Positions 23,279-31,219 of a stretch of DNA of 64,000 nt are shown here, one piece after another (the stretch's first letter is position 1; each line of letters begins with the position of its first letter). Both the position numbers and the translations under genes were made by a program. The stretch spans positions 5,704,001 through 5,768,000 of the forward strand of contig CP108997.1 in the NCBI GenBank assembly GCA_036226585.1, given 5' to 3'. The notes beneath the pieces were generated by a model. It did not search any database. It worked only from the letters and a program-made list of their open reading frames with translations, and was not told where the DNA came from. The DNA comes from Streptomyces sp. NBC_00708 (lineage in GTDB: Bacteria > Actinomycetota > Actinomycetes > Streptomycetales > Streptomycetaceae).

Positions 23279-24535
23279 ATGGCACGCCCCGCCAAGACCG
23301 TCACAGGCATCTCCGTCGCAGTGGCCGCCGCGCTGTCCCTCACCGCCTGCGGCGGCGGCAGTGGCGCGCAGCAGTCCGCCGACGCCAAGCAGACCCTGAC
23401 CGTCTGGGGCATGGGCGAGGAGGCCAAGCGGCTGGCCGAGGTCGCCAAGGACTTCGAGAAGGACAACCCGAACGTCACCGTCAAGGTGACCCCCATCGGC
23501 TGGGACGTCGTCGGCCAGAAGATGACCGCCGCCGCCGCTGCCGGGAAGCTCCCCGACATGGCGCAGATGGGCTCCACGATGATGGGGCAGTACATCGCGC
23601 TCGACGTGCTGGAGCCGGTGAACACCAAGACCTTCAAGAAGTCGGACTTCTTCCCCGCCACCTGGAACAGCAACGTGGTGGACGGCACCGCCTACGGCGT
23701 CCCGTGGTACGCCGACGTACGCGGCCTCTACTACCGCACCGACCTCGCGAAGAAGGCGGGCGTCGACAAGGCCCCGGTCACCTGGGCGGACCACCACGCG
23801 CTGGCGGAGGCGTACAAGAAGAACGGCGCCCAGTACGGCACCGCCCTCCAGCCCGGCAACACCGGCGCCTGGCAGAGCTGGCTCCAGTTCCTGTACTCCG
23901 AGGGCGGCAGCCTCACCGACGCCGACGGCAAGTCCGCGCTCGGCTCCCCGGAGGCCGTGAAGGCGTTCGAGACGTGGGGCAGCTACTTCAAGGACGGGCT
24001 GGCCAAGAAGAACTTCGTGCCCGGCGCCGACGTGGCCAAGACCTTCGCCAAGGGCGAGGAGCCGACGTTCATGTCCGGCCCCTGGATGGTCCAGAACCTC
24101 AACGAGCAGCAGCCGCAGCTCAAGGGCAAGTGGAAGACCGCCCCGCTCCCCGCGGGCCCGAAGGGGTCCGTCTCCTGGGTCGGCGGCGCCTCGCTGGTGA
24201 CCTTCAAGGACAGCGAGCACAAGGCCGCCGCCGAGAAGTTCACCCAGTACCTGACCACCCCCGAGACGCAGGCCGCCTGGTACGGGGCGACCAAGTCGCT
24301 GCCCGCCAACAAGGCCGCCTACGACCGGCCGGAGATCAAGGACAGCGCCGAGGCCGACAGCCTGAAGGTCTTCCGCGGCGCCCTGGACACCGGCAAGGAG
24401 ATCCCGGCCCTGGAGAAGTGGAACGAGATCGCCGCGGCCATCGAGGGCACCCTGGAGAAGATCGCGCAGGGCGGTGACCCTGCCACCGAGGCCAAGAAGC
24501 TCCAGGCGACCACGGAGGGGCTGATCTCCCGGTGA
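23279..24535 (+). CDS. sugar ABC transporter substrate-binding lipoprotein
   Basis: 418 residues behind a GAGGAGGAG ribosome site. Lipoprotein signal with lipobox LTAC (Cys at about 24). The cluster-B type 1 sugar-binding fold is shown by TLTVWGMGEEAKRLAEVAKDF, YGVPWYADVRGLYYRTDLAKK and GPWMVQNLN. It captures an oligosaccharide for the two permeases encoded directly downstream, whose first start overlaps its stop (GTGA). The substrate is unknown; the sulfatase in the same operon suggests a sulfated or plant/algal sugar. Confidence 0.9.
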   Translation: MARPAKTVTGISVAVAAALSLTACGGGSGAQQSADAKQTLTVWGMGEEAKRLAEVAKDFEKDNPNVTVKVTPIGWDVVGQKMTAAAAAGKLPDMAQMGSTMMGQYIALDVLEPVNTKTFKKSDFFPATWNSNVVDGTAYGVPWYADVRGLYYRTDLAKKAGVDKAPVTWADHHALAEAYKKNGAQYGTALQPGNTGAWQSWLQFLYSEGGSLTDADGKSALGSPEAVKAFETWGSYFKDGLAKKNFVPGADVAKTFAKGEEPTFMSGPWMVQNLNEQQPQLKGKWKTAPLPAGPKGSVSWVGGASLVTFKDSEHKAAAEKFTQYLTTPETQAAWYGATKSLPANKAAYDRPEIKDSAEADSLKVFRGALDTGKEIPALEKWNEIAAAIEGTLEKIAQGGDPATEAKKLQATTEGLISR

Positions 24536-25521
24536 AGACCGCCGCCACCCGGGCCGGGGCCGGCCCGGACCGCACCCCGGCCCAGGCCGGCGGCTCTATC
24601 GGGCAGCAGGCCCCGACGGGCCCGGAGCTCCGCCCCGACCGGCTCTCCCGGCAGAACCTCGCCGGCTGGCTGTACTCGACGCCGTTCCTGGCCCTGTTCC
24701 TGACCTTCATGGCGTTCCCGATCATCGCGACGCTCCTCATGAGCTTCACCGACTTCGGCCTGCGCAACGTCACCCACCCGCTCGACGCGCGGTTCGTCGG
24801 CCTGGACAACTACACCGCGCTCTTCGGCGACCCGAAGTTCATGAAGGCGCTCTTCAACACCTGCTACTTCGTGGTGCTGGGCGTCCCCCTGACCATCGGC
24901 AGCGGACTGGTCGCGGCCGTGCTCCTCAACTCCGGCATCGACCGCTTCCGGACCTTCTTCCGGGTCGGCTTCTACGTACCCGTCGTCACCGCCATCGTCG
25001 CGGTGGCCGTCATCTGGCGGTTCGTGCTCGACCCCTCGGAGGGCCTGATCGCCGGGCTCGGCGCGCAGCTCGGCTTCTCCACACCGGACTTCCTCGCCTC
25101 CAAGGCGCTCGCGATGCCGTCCCTGATCGTCATGGCGGTCTGGCGCAACATGGGCACCGCGATGGTCCTCTTCCTCGCCGGCCTCCAGGCCATCCCGGTC
25201 GAAGTCCGCGAGGCCGCCAAGCTGGACGGCGCGGGCGCCTTCCAGGAGTTCCGCCGGATCACGGTCCCCCTGCTGCGGCCGACCATGCTGTACGTCGCGG
25301 TGATGACCACCATCGGCTTCCTCAACGTCTTCGAGGAGCCCTTCGTGATGACCGACGGCGGCCCCGGCGACAGCACGCTCACGGTGTCGCTGCACATGTA
25401 CAAGGAAGGGTTCAGCTTCTTCCACATGGGCTCCGCGAGCGCCATGGCCTACGTCCTGTTCACGATCGTCCTGGCCGTCACGCTGCTCCAGTTCCGTCTG
25501 CTGAAGGACAAGACCCGATGA
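24532..25521 (+). CDS. sugar ABC transporter permease (MalF-type)
   Basis: 329 residues from a GTG at 24532, overlapping the binding-protein stop. A soluble Pro/Gly-rich N-terminus of about 40 residues precedes six membrane helices. The binding-protein-dependent permease EAA loop (EVREAAKLDGAGAFQEFRRITVPLLRPT) lies near residue 225. Pairs with the next permease; no ATPase gene is in the operon. Confidence 0.92.
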   Translation: MKTAATRAGAGPDRTPAQAGGSIGQQAPTGPELRPDRLSRQNLAGWLYSTPFLALFLTFMAFPIIATLLMSFTDFGLRNVTHPLDARFVGLDNYTALFGDPKFMKALFNTCYFVVLGVPLTIGSGLVAAVLLNSGIDRFRTFFRVGFYVPVVTAIVAVAVIWRFVLDPSEGLIAGLGAQLGFSTPDFLASKALAMPSLIVMAVWRNMGTAMVLFLAGLQAIPVEVREAAKLDGAGAFQEFRRITVPLLRPTMLYVAVMTTIGFLNVFEEPFVMTDGGPGDSTLTVSLHMYKEGFSFFHMGSASAMAYVLFTIVLAVTLLQFRLLKDKTR

Positions 25522-26402
25522 GCGCAACCGAGCCCCGCACCACGCGCCCGCCGAAGCCGGGGCGCACGGCCACCTCGCGCAGGCCGGGAACCACGGCACT
25601 CACGTACACGCTGCTCACCGTGGGTCTGGTCGTCATGTCCGCGCCCTTCCTGTGGATGGCGATATCCGCCTTCAAGACGCCGAAGGACCTGGGCGCGAGC
25701 CCGCCGGTCTGGATCCCCACCGAGTGGACCCTCGCGAACTTCCGCGAACTGCTCGACCTGATGGACATCGCGCGCAACTTCATGAACTCCGCGGTGGTCG
25801 CGGTCGTCGTGACCGTCTGCAACCTGGTGTTCTGCTCGATGCTCGGGTACGCCCTGGCCAAGCTGAACTTCGCGGGCAAGAAGGCCGTGCTCGGGGTCGT
25901 CCTGGGCGCCCTGATGGTGCCGGGCAACCTGATGCTGCTGCCCCAGTTCGTAATGATGAGCAAGATGGGCCTGCTCGACAGCTACGCGGGGCTCATCCTG
26001 CCCTTCGCGGCCGGCGCGTTCGGCGTCTTCCTCATGCGGCAGTTCATGATGGCCATCCCCGACGAACTCCTCGAAGCGGCCCGCATCGACGGCGCCGGCG
26101 AGTGGTACATCTTCTGGCGGATCGTGCTCCCCCTGGTCAAGCCCGCCCTGGCCACCCTGTCGATCTTCGTGTTCCTCGGCTCCTGGAACAACTTCCTGTG
26201 GCCGCTCGTCGCGACGAACGACCCCGACAAGTACACCCTGCCGGTCGCCCTCGCCACCTTCGCCACCGACCCGACCAAGGCCGCCGGCTCCAACGGTGTG
26301 CTGATGGCCGGCGCCTTCCTCGTGGTGCTCCCGGTCGTCGCCGTCTTCCTCGTCCTCCAGCGCCACTTCACGCAGGGCATCGCGACCTCCGGCCTGAAGT
26401 GA
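25518..26402 (+). CDS. sugar ABC transporter permease (MalG-type)
   Basis: 294 residues, ATGA overlap with the previous permease gene. Six membrane helices. The EAA loop is IPDELLEAARIDGAGEWYIFWRIVLPLVKP, and the end (LQRHFTQGIATSGLK) is typical of MalG-type subunits. Forms the membrane channel with the MalF-type partner; energy is presumably supplied by the shared ATPase MsiK. Confidence 0.92.
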   Translation: MSATEPRTTRPPKPGRTATSRRPGTTALTYTLLTVGLVVMSAPFLWMAISAFKTPKDLGASPPVWIPTEWTLANFRELLDLMDIARNFMNSAVVAVVVTVCNLVFCSMLGYALAKLNFAGKKAVLGVVLGALMVPGNLMLLPQFVMMSKMGLLDSYAGLILPFAAGAFGVFLMRQFMMAIPDELLEAARIDGAGEWYIFWRIVLPLVKPALATLSIFVFLGSWNNFLWPLVATNDPDKYTLPVALATFATDPTKAAGSNGVLMAGAFLVVLPVVAVFLVLQRHFTQGIATSGLK

Positions 26403-27139
26403 ACGGGCGCCCCGGCCCCCTCCTCGGCGCCCCGACCACCTCCGAAAGGCAGGTCGTGCGCCCGCACCGCACGCTGCTGCGGTCCCGGGACGGCATCGGT
26501 CACGTCCAGCTCGACTGGGCGCCGGCACCGGGCACGGCCGGTTACGTCGTCCTCCGCGCCGACCACTACGAGGGCCCGTACGCACCGCTGCACCCGAGGC
26601 CGGTCCTGCCGCCGTACGCGGACACACACGCCGAGGCCGGCCGCGGCTACTGGTACCGGATCGCGCCGAGGACCGCCGAAGGCCCGCAGCCGCCCCTGCC
26701 GGGACCCGTGCGCGGCTGCGCACTCGCCCCGGGCAGCGAACCCGCCCACGTACGGGTCCGGGTCGACGCCGGTACGCCGCACCGCCCCGCGCACCTCACC
26801 GGCGACGGAGCCCGCGCCCTGGTCACCGCCACGACCGCCGTGACCGCCGCGGACGACGGCGCGATCGAGGTACGCCTGGTCAACGCCGCCCCCGACCGGC
26901 CCGGCGCCGCGCCGGTCCCGGTACTGGGCCGCCGCGTCACCGTCGAGATCGCCGGTCTCGAACCCGGCGCCCCCTACCGGCTGCGCGCCGACGACCCCGG
27001 CTGCGAACCCACCGCGCACCCGGGCCCCGACGGGCTCGTACGCACCACGCTCACCCTTTCCCTGCCCGGCCGCCGCACCCTTCGGCTCGCCCGCGACCGG
27101 ACCCGCCCCGCACCCGTCAAGGAGGACTCCGGGCCATGA
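26399..27139 (+). CDS. fibronectin-III-like protein of unknown function
   Basis: 246 residues. The GTG at 26399 overlaps the permease stop, and its own TGA overlaps the sulfatase ATG, so it is tightly coupled within the operon. The first 110 residues form an FN3-like beta module (VQLDWAPAPGTAGYVVLRADHYEG ... YADTHAEAGRGYWYRIAP), a motif also found in the accessory domains of some beta-xylosidases. A second beta-rich part follows. No signal peptide or catalytic motif is seen. Its job, possibly as an intracellular partner or broken-off accessory domain, is unknown. Confidence 0.75.
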   Translation: MNGRPGPLLGAPTTSERQVVRPHRTLLRSRDGIGHVQLDWAPAPGTAGYVVLRADHYEGPYAPLHPRPVLPPYADTHAEAGRGYWYRIAPRTAEGPQPPLPGPVRGCALAPGSEPAHVRVRVDAGTPHRPAHLTGDGARALVTATTAVTAADDGAIEVRLVNAAPDRPGAAPVPVLGRRVTVEIAGLEPGAPYRLRADDPGCEPTAHPGPDGLVRTTLTLSLPGRRTLRLARDRTRPAPVKEDSGP

Positions 27140-28554
27140 GCACCACCGGCACCCAGGGGCAGCGCCCCTCCCTCGTCTTCTTCATGACCGACGACCACGC
27201 CGTACCGGCCATCGGCGCGTACGGCAGCGTCATCAACAGCACCCCGGCCGTCGACCGGCTGGCCGACGAAGGCATGCGGTTCGACAACGCCTTCTGCACC
27301 AACGCGATCTGCTCACCGGCCCGTGCCTCCCTGCTGACCGGCACCTACAGCCACGTCAACGGCATGACGACCCTCGAACAGGAGGGCCAGAAGTTCGACG
27401 CCACGCAGCCCTCCTTCCCGGAGATGCTCCAGGAGGCCGGCTACCAGACCGCCATCGTCGGCAAATGGCACCTGGGCCACGGCGGGACGTCCGACCCGGT
27501 CGGCTTCGACCACTGGGAGGTGCTGCCCGAGCACGGCGTCTACCACGACCCGTCGTTCGTCACGCGGGACGGCGAGCGGCAGTACACCGGTTACGTCACC
27601 GACCTCATCACCGACCTCGCCCTGAACTGGCTCGACCGGCGCGACCCCGGCCGGCCCTTCGCGCTGTTCATCCAGCACAAGGCCCCGCACCGCGCCTTCG
27701 AGCCCGCCGAACGCCACCGGCACCTGTACGAGAACGTGGACATCCCGGCCCCGCGCACCCTCCACGACGACTACAGCGACCGGGCGAGCGCAGCGGCCGA
27801 GGCAGCGATGCGCATGAGCGATCTGCTCCCGCACGACCTCAAGGAGCCCGTACCCGAAGGTCTTGACGAGCGCGAGGAGCGCGAGTGGCGCTACCAGCGC
27901 TACATCAAGGAGTACCTACGGGTCGTCGCGGCGCTCGACGAGAACGTCGGCCGGGTCCTGCACTACCTGGACATCACCGGCCTGGACCGGAGCACGGCCG
28001 TCGCGTACACCTCGGACCACGGCTTCTACCTGGGCGAACACGGCTGGTTCGACAAGAGATTCATGTACGACCCGTCGATGCGCATCCCCCTGGTGGTGCG
28101 CTGGCCGGGCGTCACCCCGCCGGGCAGCAGCTGCGACGAGCTCGTGATCAACGTCGACTACGCGCAGACCATCCTCGGCCTGGCCGGAGTGGAAGCGCAT
28201 CCACGGATGCAGGGCAGAAGCCTGGTGCCGCTGCTCAGGGGCGAACGGCCGGACGACTGGCGGCAGTCGGTGTACTACCGCTACTTCGAGCACCTGGACG
28301 TCTGCCACCACGTCCAGGCCAGCTACGGCGTCCGCACCCGCACCCACAAGCTCATCCACTACCCGGGCCACGGCTCCGGGCAGCCCGGCGCCAAGGACGA
28401 GACCCGGACGCCCGAGTGGGAGCTGTTCGACCTGGCCGCCGACCCGGACGAGCTGCACAACCGGTACGAGGACCCCGCATACCAGGACCTCGTCCGGGAG
28501 CTGACCGCCGAACTCGCCGCGCTGCAAAGGCAGTACGGGGACACCCCCGGCTGA
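27136..28554 (+). CDS. type I (formylglycine) sulfatase
   Basis: 472 residues. It has the alkaline-phosphatase-fold sulfatase start with metal-binding Asp19-Asp20 (VFFMTDDHA) and the modification motif CSPAR at 59-63, where the Cys is converted to formylglycine by an FGE enzyme encoded elsewhere. GKWHLGHGG, HKAPHRAF and YTSDHGFYLGEHGWFDKRF supply further metal and substrate ligands. No signal peptide, so it acts in the cytoplasm on imported sulfated substrates. It is the last gene of the transporter operon. Confidence 0.92.
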   Translation: MSTTGTQGQRPSLVFFMTDDHAVPAIGAYGSVINSTPAVDRLADEGMRFDNAFCTNAICSPARASLLTGTYSHVNGMTTLEQEGQKFDATQPSFPEMLQEAGYQTAIVGKWHLGHGGTSDPVGFDHWEVLPEHGVYHDPSFVTRDGERQYTGYVTDLITDLALNWLDRRDPGRPFALFIQHKAPHRAFEPAERHRHLYENVDIPAPRTLHDDYSDRASAAAEAAMRMSDLLPHDLKEPVPEGLDEREEREWRYQRYIKEYLRVVAALDENVGRVLHYLDITGLDRSTAVAYTSDHGFYLGEHGWFDKRFMYDPSMRIPLVVRWPGVTPPGSSCDELVINVDYAQTILGLAGVEAHPRMQGRSLVPLLRGERPDDWRQSVYYRYFEHLDVCHHVQASYGVRTRTHKLIHYPGHGSGQPGAKDETRTPEWELFDLAADPDELHNRYEDPAYQDLVRELTAELAALQRQYGDTPG

Positions 28555-28570
28555 CGTACGGCATCCGCCC

Positions 28571-28600
28571 CCGCCCCCGCCCGGGACCGGGCGGGGGCGG
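28571..28600. terminator. bidirectional terminator hairpin after the sulfatase operon
   Basis: CCGCCCCCGCCCGG (28571-28584) and CCGGGCGGGGGCGG (28587-28600) are exact 14-bp arms with a two-base loop. It lies between the convergent sulfatase and GH13 genes. Confidence 0.85.
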
Positions 28601-28606
28601 AACCGC

Positions 28607-30199
28607 TCAGCCCGCGTCGAGCGCGAAGACGCCGAAGCCGAAGCCCTCGGCGCGGATGCGGCCTTCCGCGACCGTCACCCCGCGCGCCTCGACGGCGGTC
28701 GCCCGGCCCGCCGGAGCGGCGGTCTCGGCCGCCTCGGAGCGCGGGTTGACCACGACCAGGTAGCGCCCGCCCCGGACGTACACCAGCGGATAGCCGTCGT
28801 GCAGCACCTCCGTGGAGCCGCCGCTGCCCAGTTCCGGCGTGGCCCTGCGCAGCGTGATCAGGCGCCTGACCAGGTGGAGAAGGGAGTCCTCGTCGGCGCG
28901 CTGGGCGGCGACCGTCGGACGGCCCGGGTCCGGGTCGACCGGCAGGTACAGGGCGTCGGCGGGCGCGGTGGAGAAGCCCGCGTTCGGTGAGTCGTCCCAC
29001 TGCATGGGCGTACGGGAACCCGCCCGGTCGTAGCGCGGACCCAGCCGGCTGCCCTCGCGGGTGGGCGTGCCCGGCACGTACCGCATGCCGATCTCGTCCC
29101 CGTAGTAGATCGCGGGCAGCGTCGGCCAGGTCAGCTGGAACGCGAAGGCGGCGGGCAGCTGTTCGGCGGTGCGCGGCCCCGTGGCGAGCCGGGAGAAGTC
29201 GTGGTTGGACGTGGGCAGCGAGATGAACCCGGCGTCCCCGATGATCCCCGTCGCCTCGCGCCAGGCGTCGAGGAAGGTGGCGAAACCGCCCTCGCCCCGC
29301 GCCCCGAAATACGGCTCCAGCGGCTCCCAGGGCTCGCTGACCGTGCCCTCCCAGTTGTTCCACAGCGACCGCAGCGGCAGACCGTCGCCGCGCGGACCGA
29401 ACTGGAGGAAGAAGTCCGCGTGGAAACCGGCCGGAACCGAGACCTGCGGGTCGCCCCACTCGGAGAGCAGCGCCGCCCGCGGGTGCGCCCGGTCGAGCCA
29501 GCCGCGCAGCTCCGTCCAGAGCTTCGCCGTCTCCGCGTGGCCCGGGTCGTCCTTGACCAGCGAGGCGGCCATGTCGACCCGGAAACCGGACAGGCCGAGG
29601 CCCAGCCAGTGGTCCATGATCTCGCGCAGCGCCTGCCCGTTGGCGCGGGGCCCCTCGGCGTCGACGGGCAGCCGCCACGGCTCCGCCGGGTCCATGCGCG
29701 CATGCCCGAAGTTGAGCGCGGGCTGGGACTCGAAGAAGTTCGGCTGGTAGAAGCCGGACCGGCTGCCGGGCGAGGCGACGAACCCGGGCGGCGCCTCCGG
29801 GGTGTCGGCCCAGATGAAGCGCTGGTCGGCGGGGTCGTTCGCGGAGGCCCGGAACCAGGGGTGCCGGTCGGAGGTGTGCCCGGCGACCAGGTCGAGCAGC
29901 ACGCGGATGCCCCGGCGCCCGGCCGCCTCGGTGAGCCGGGCCAGGTCCTCGTTGGTGCCGTAGCGCGGGGCGACGTTCAGGTAGTCGGCGACGTCGTACC
30001 CGGCGTCGTCGAAGGGCGAGACGAAGCACGGGTTGAACCACACGGTGTTCACGCCGAGCCACTGGAGATGGTCGAGCCGGGCCTCGATCCCCGCGAAGTC
30101 ACCGATCCCGTCACCGTTGGAGTCGGCGAAGGACTGCGGGTAGATCTGGTACAGCACGGCGTCGGCGAGCCATTCGGTCGCCGGACGGTCGGACGGCAT
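28607..30199 (-). CDS. GH13 alpha-glucosidase-type enzyme (cytoplasmic)
   Basis: 530 residues from the ATG at 30199, with GGAGGAAT seven bases upstream. Alpha-amylase-family conserved regions: VLYQIYPQSFADSNGDGIGD, DLVAGHTSDRHPWF, GFRVDMAASL (nucleophile Asp), LLSEWGDP (acid Glu) and PTSNHDFSR (transition-state Asp). The form resembles oligo-1,6-glucosidase or trehalose-synthase-like enzymes with a C-terminal beta domain. It has no signal peptide. It is 56 bp downstream of the EEP gene and likely co-transcribed with it, under control of the LacI operator at 31120. Confidence 0.9.
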   Translation of the reverse strand: MPSDRPATEWLADAVLYQIYPQSFADSNGDGIGDFAGIEARLDHLQWLGVNTVWFNPCFVSPFDDAGYDVADYLNVAPRYGTNEDLARLTEAAGRRGIRVLLDLVAGHTSDRHPWFRASANDPADQRFIWADTPEAPPGFVASPGSRSGFYQPNFFESQPALNFGHARMDPAEPWRLPVDAEGPRANGQALREIMDHWLGLGLSGFRVDMAASLVKDDPGHAETAKLWTELRGWLDRAHPRAALLSEWGDPQVSVPAGFHADFFLQFGPRGDGLPLRSLWNNWEGTVSEPWEPLEPYFGARGEGGFATFLDAWREATGIIGDAGFISLPTSNHDFSRLATGPRTAEQLPAAFAFQLTWPTLPAIYYGDEIGMRYVPGTPTREGSRLGPRYDRAGSRTPMQWDDSPNAGFSTAPADALYLPVDPDPGRPTVAAQRADEDSLLHLVRRLITLRRATPELGSGGSTEVLHDGYPLVYVRGGRYLVVVNPRSEAAETAAPAGRATAVEARGVTVAEGRIRAEGFGFGVFALDAG

Positions 30200-30254
30200 A
30201 CGGATTCCTCCGGTACGGGGGTGGGGTGGGGCGAGTTCCTGGGCGGGCACGGGT

Positions 30255-31055
30255 TCAGCGGGGTGTCAGGGGCAGCTCGACCACGGCGCGCACCGGCAGG
30301 TGATCGCTCGGCGCCACCGCACCCGGCAGCACGGCGGACGCCTCCCGCACCCGGGTCCCGCGCGAGGCGAGGATCCAGTCGATGCGCGGTCCGCCCGCGA
30401 CCGGCGGGCGGTAGTCGTGAAAGGTGCCGTACGCGGGACCGCGCTCCCCGGCGCACTCCCAGGTGTCCTCCAGGGAGCCCTTCGCGAGGAGCGCGCCGTG
30501 GACCTCGGGGTCGTCCGCCGGGGTGTTGAAGTCGCCGGTGAGGACGACGGGCAGGCCGGGCGCGAGTGCGTCGAACCGCTCCGCGAGCAGGTCGGCCGCG
30601 CGGGCGCGCGCGTAAGCGCTGACATGGTCGAGGTGGGTGTTGACGGCGAGGAACCCGCCCCCGGTGACCAGGTCCCGGAAGCGGATCCAGGTCGCCATGC
30701 GCGGGCAGGCGCCGCCCCAGGTCTCGGAGGCGGGCACCTCGGGCGTACCGGAGAGCCAGAAGTCCCCGTGCTCCAGGGCTTCGAGCCGTCCGCGGTCGTG
30801 GAAGACGGCCATGTGCTCGCCCTCGTCGCCGCCGTCGCGCCCCTGCCCGGTCCTGGCGTACCCCGGTCCGAGCGCGGTGAGCACGTCGTCGATCTGGTGC
30901 GGGCGGCCCTCCTGGGTGCCGAGCAGCTGGGGCCGCTCGGCCCGCAGCACCGCCGCCACCGCCTCCCGGCGGGCCTGCCACGGCCGGGGCGAACCCTCCC
31001 AGTCCACATGGAGGTTGAAACTCATGACGCGCAGGGCCGACGGGCTGTTGGCCAT
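30255..31055 (-). CDS. endonuclease/exonuclease/phosphatase (EEP) family hydrolase
   Basis: 266 residues from the ATG at 31055, chosen because GGAGG precedes it by eight bases; an upstream ATG at 31100 has no such site. EEP motifs: MSFNLHVDW, GTQEGRPHQIDDV (metal Glu), VNTHLDHVS, VVLTGDFNTPADD and SDHLPVRAVVEL. Bacterial members range from DNases to sugar-phosphate or lipid phosphatases. Its place in a sugar operon suggests a small-molecule phosphatase role, which is inference. Confidence 0.85.
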   Translation of the reverse strand: MANSPSALRVMSFNLHVDWEGSPRPWQARREAVAAVLRAERPQLLGTQEGRPHQIDDVLTALGPGYARTGQGRDGGDEGEHMAVFHDRGRLEALEHGDFWLSGTPEVPASETWGGACPRMATWIRFRDLVTGGGFLAVNTHLDHVSAYARARAADLLAERFDALAPGLPVVLTGDFNTPADDPEVHGALLAKGSLEDTWECAGERGPAYGTFHDYRPPVAGGPRIDWILASRGTRVREASAVLPGAVAPSDHLPVRAVVELPLTPR

Positions 31056-31119
31056 GGATGCCTCCGGTGCCGAGTCATCGATTCTGTCACGAGGGGCCAT
31101 GACTCCTTGCCCCCTCGTC

Positions 31120-31133
31120 TGAATGCGCTTACA
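31120..31133. promoter_or_regulatory. LacI-type operator O3 between EEP-GH13 and GH3
   Basis: TGAATGCGCTTACA matches TGNAANCGNTTNCA except for one base and shares the core ATGCGCTT with O1 and O2. It sits in the divergent region and so may control both the EEP-GH13 transcript and the GH3 gene. Confidence 0.75.
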
Positions 31134-31219
31134 TTTCTGCTGCGAGCGACGTTAGCCCCCGCTGTTCCGTCCGGCAAGGGTCCCGCTCACCTCCCGCTTT
31201 CCGCCACGAAGGACCCGAC

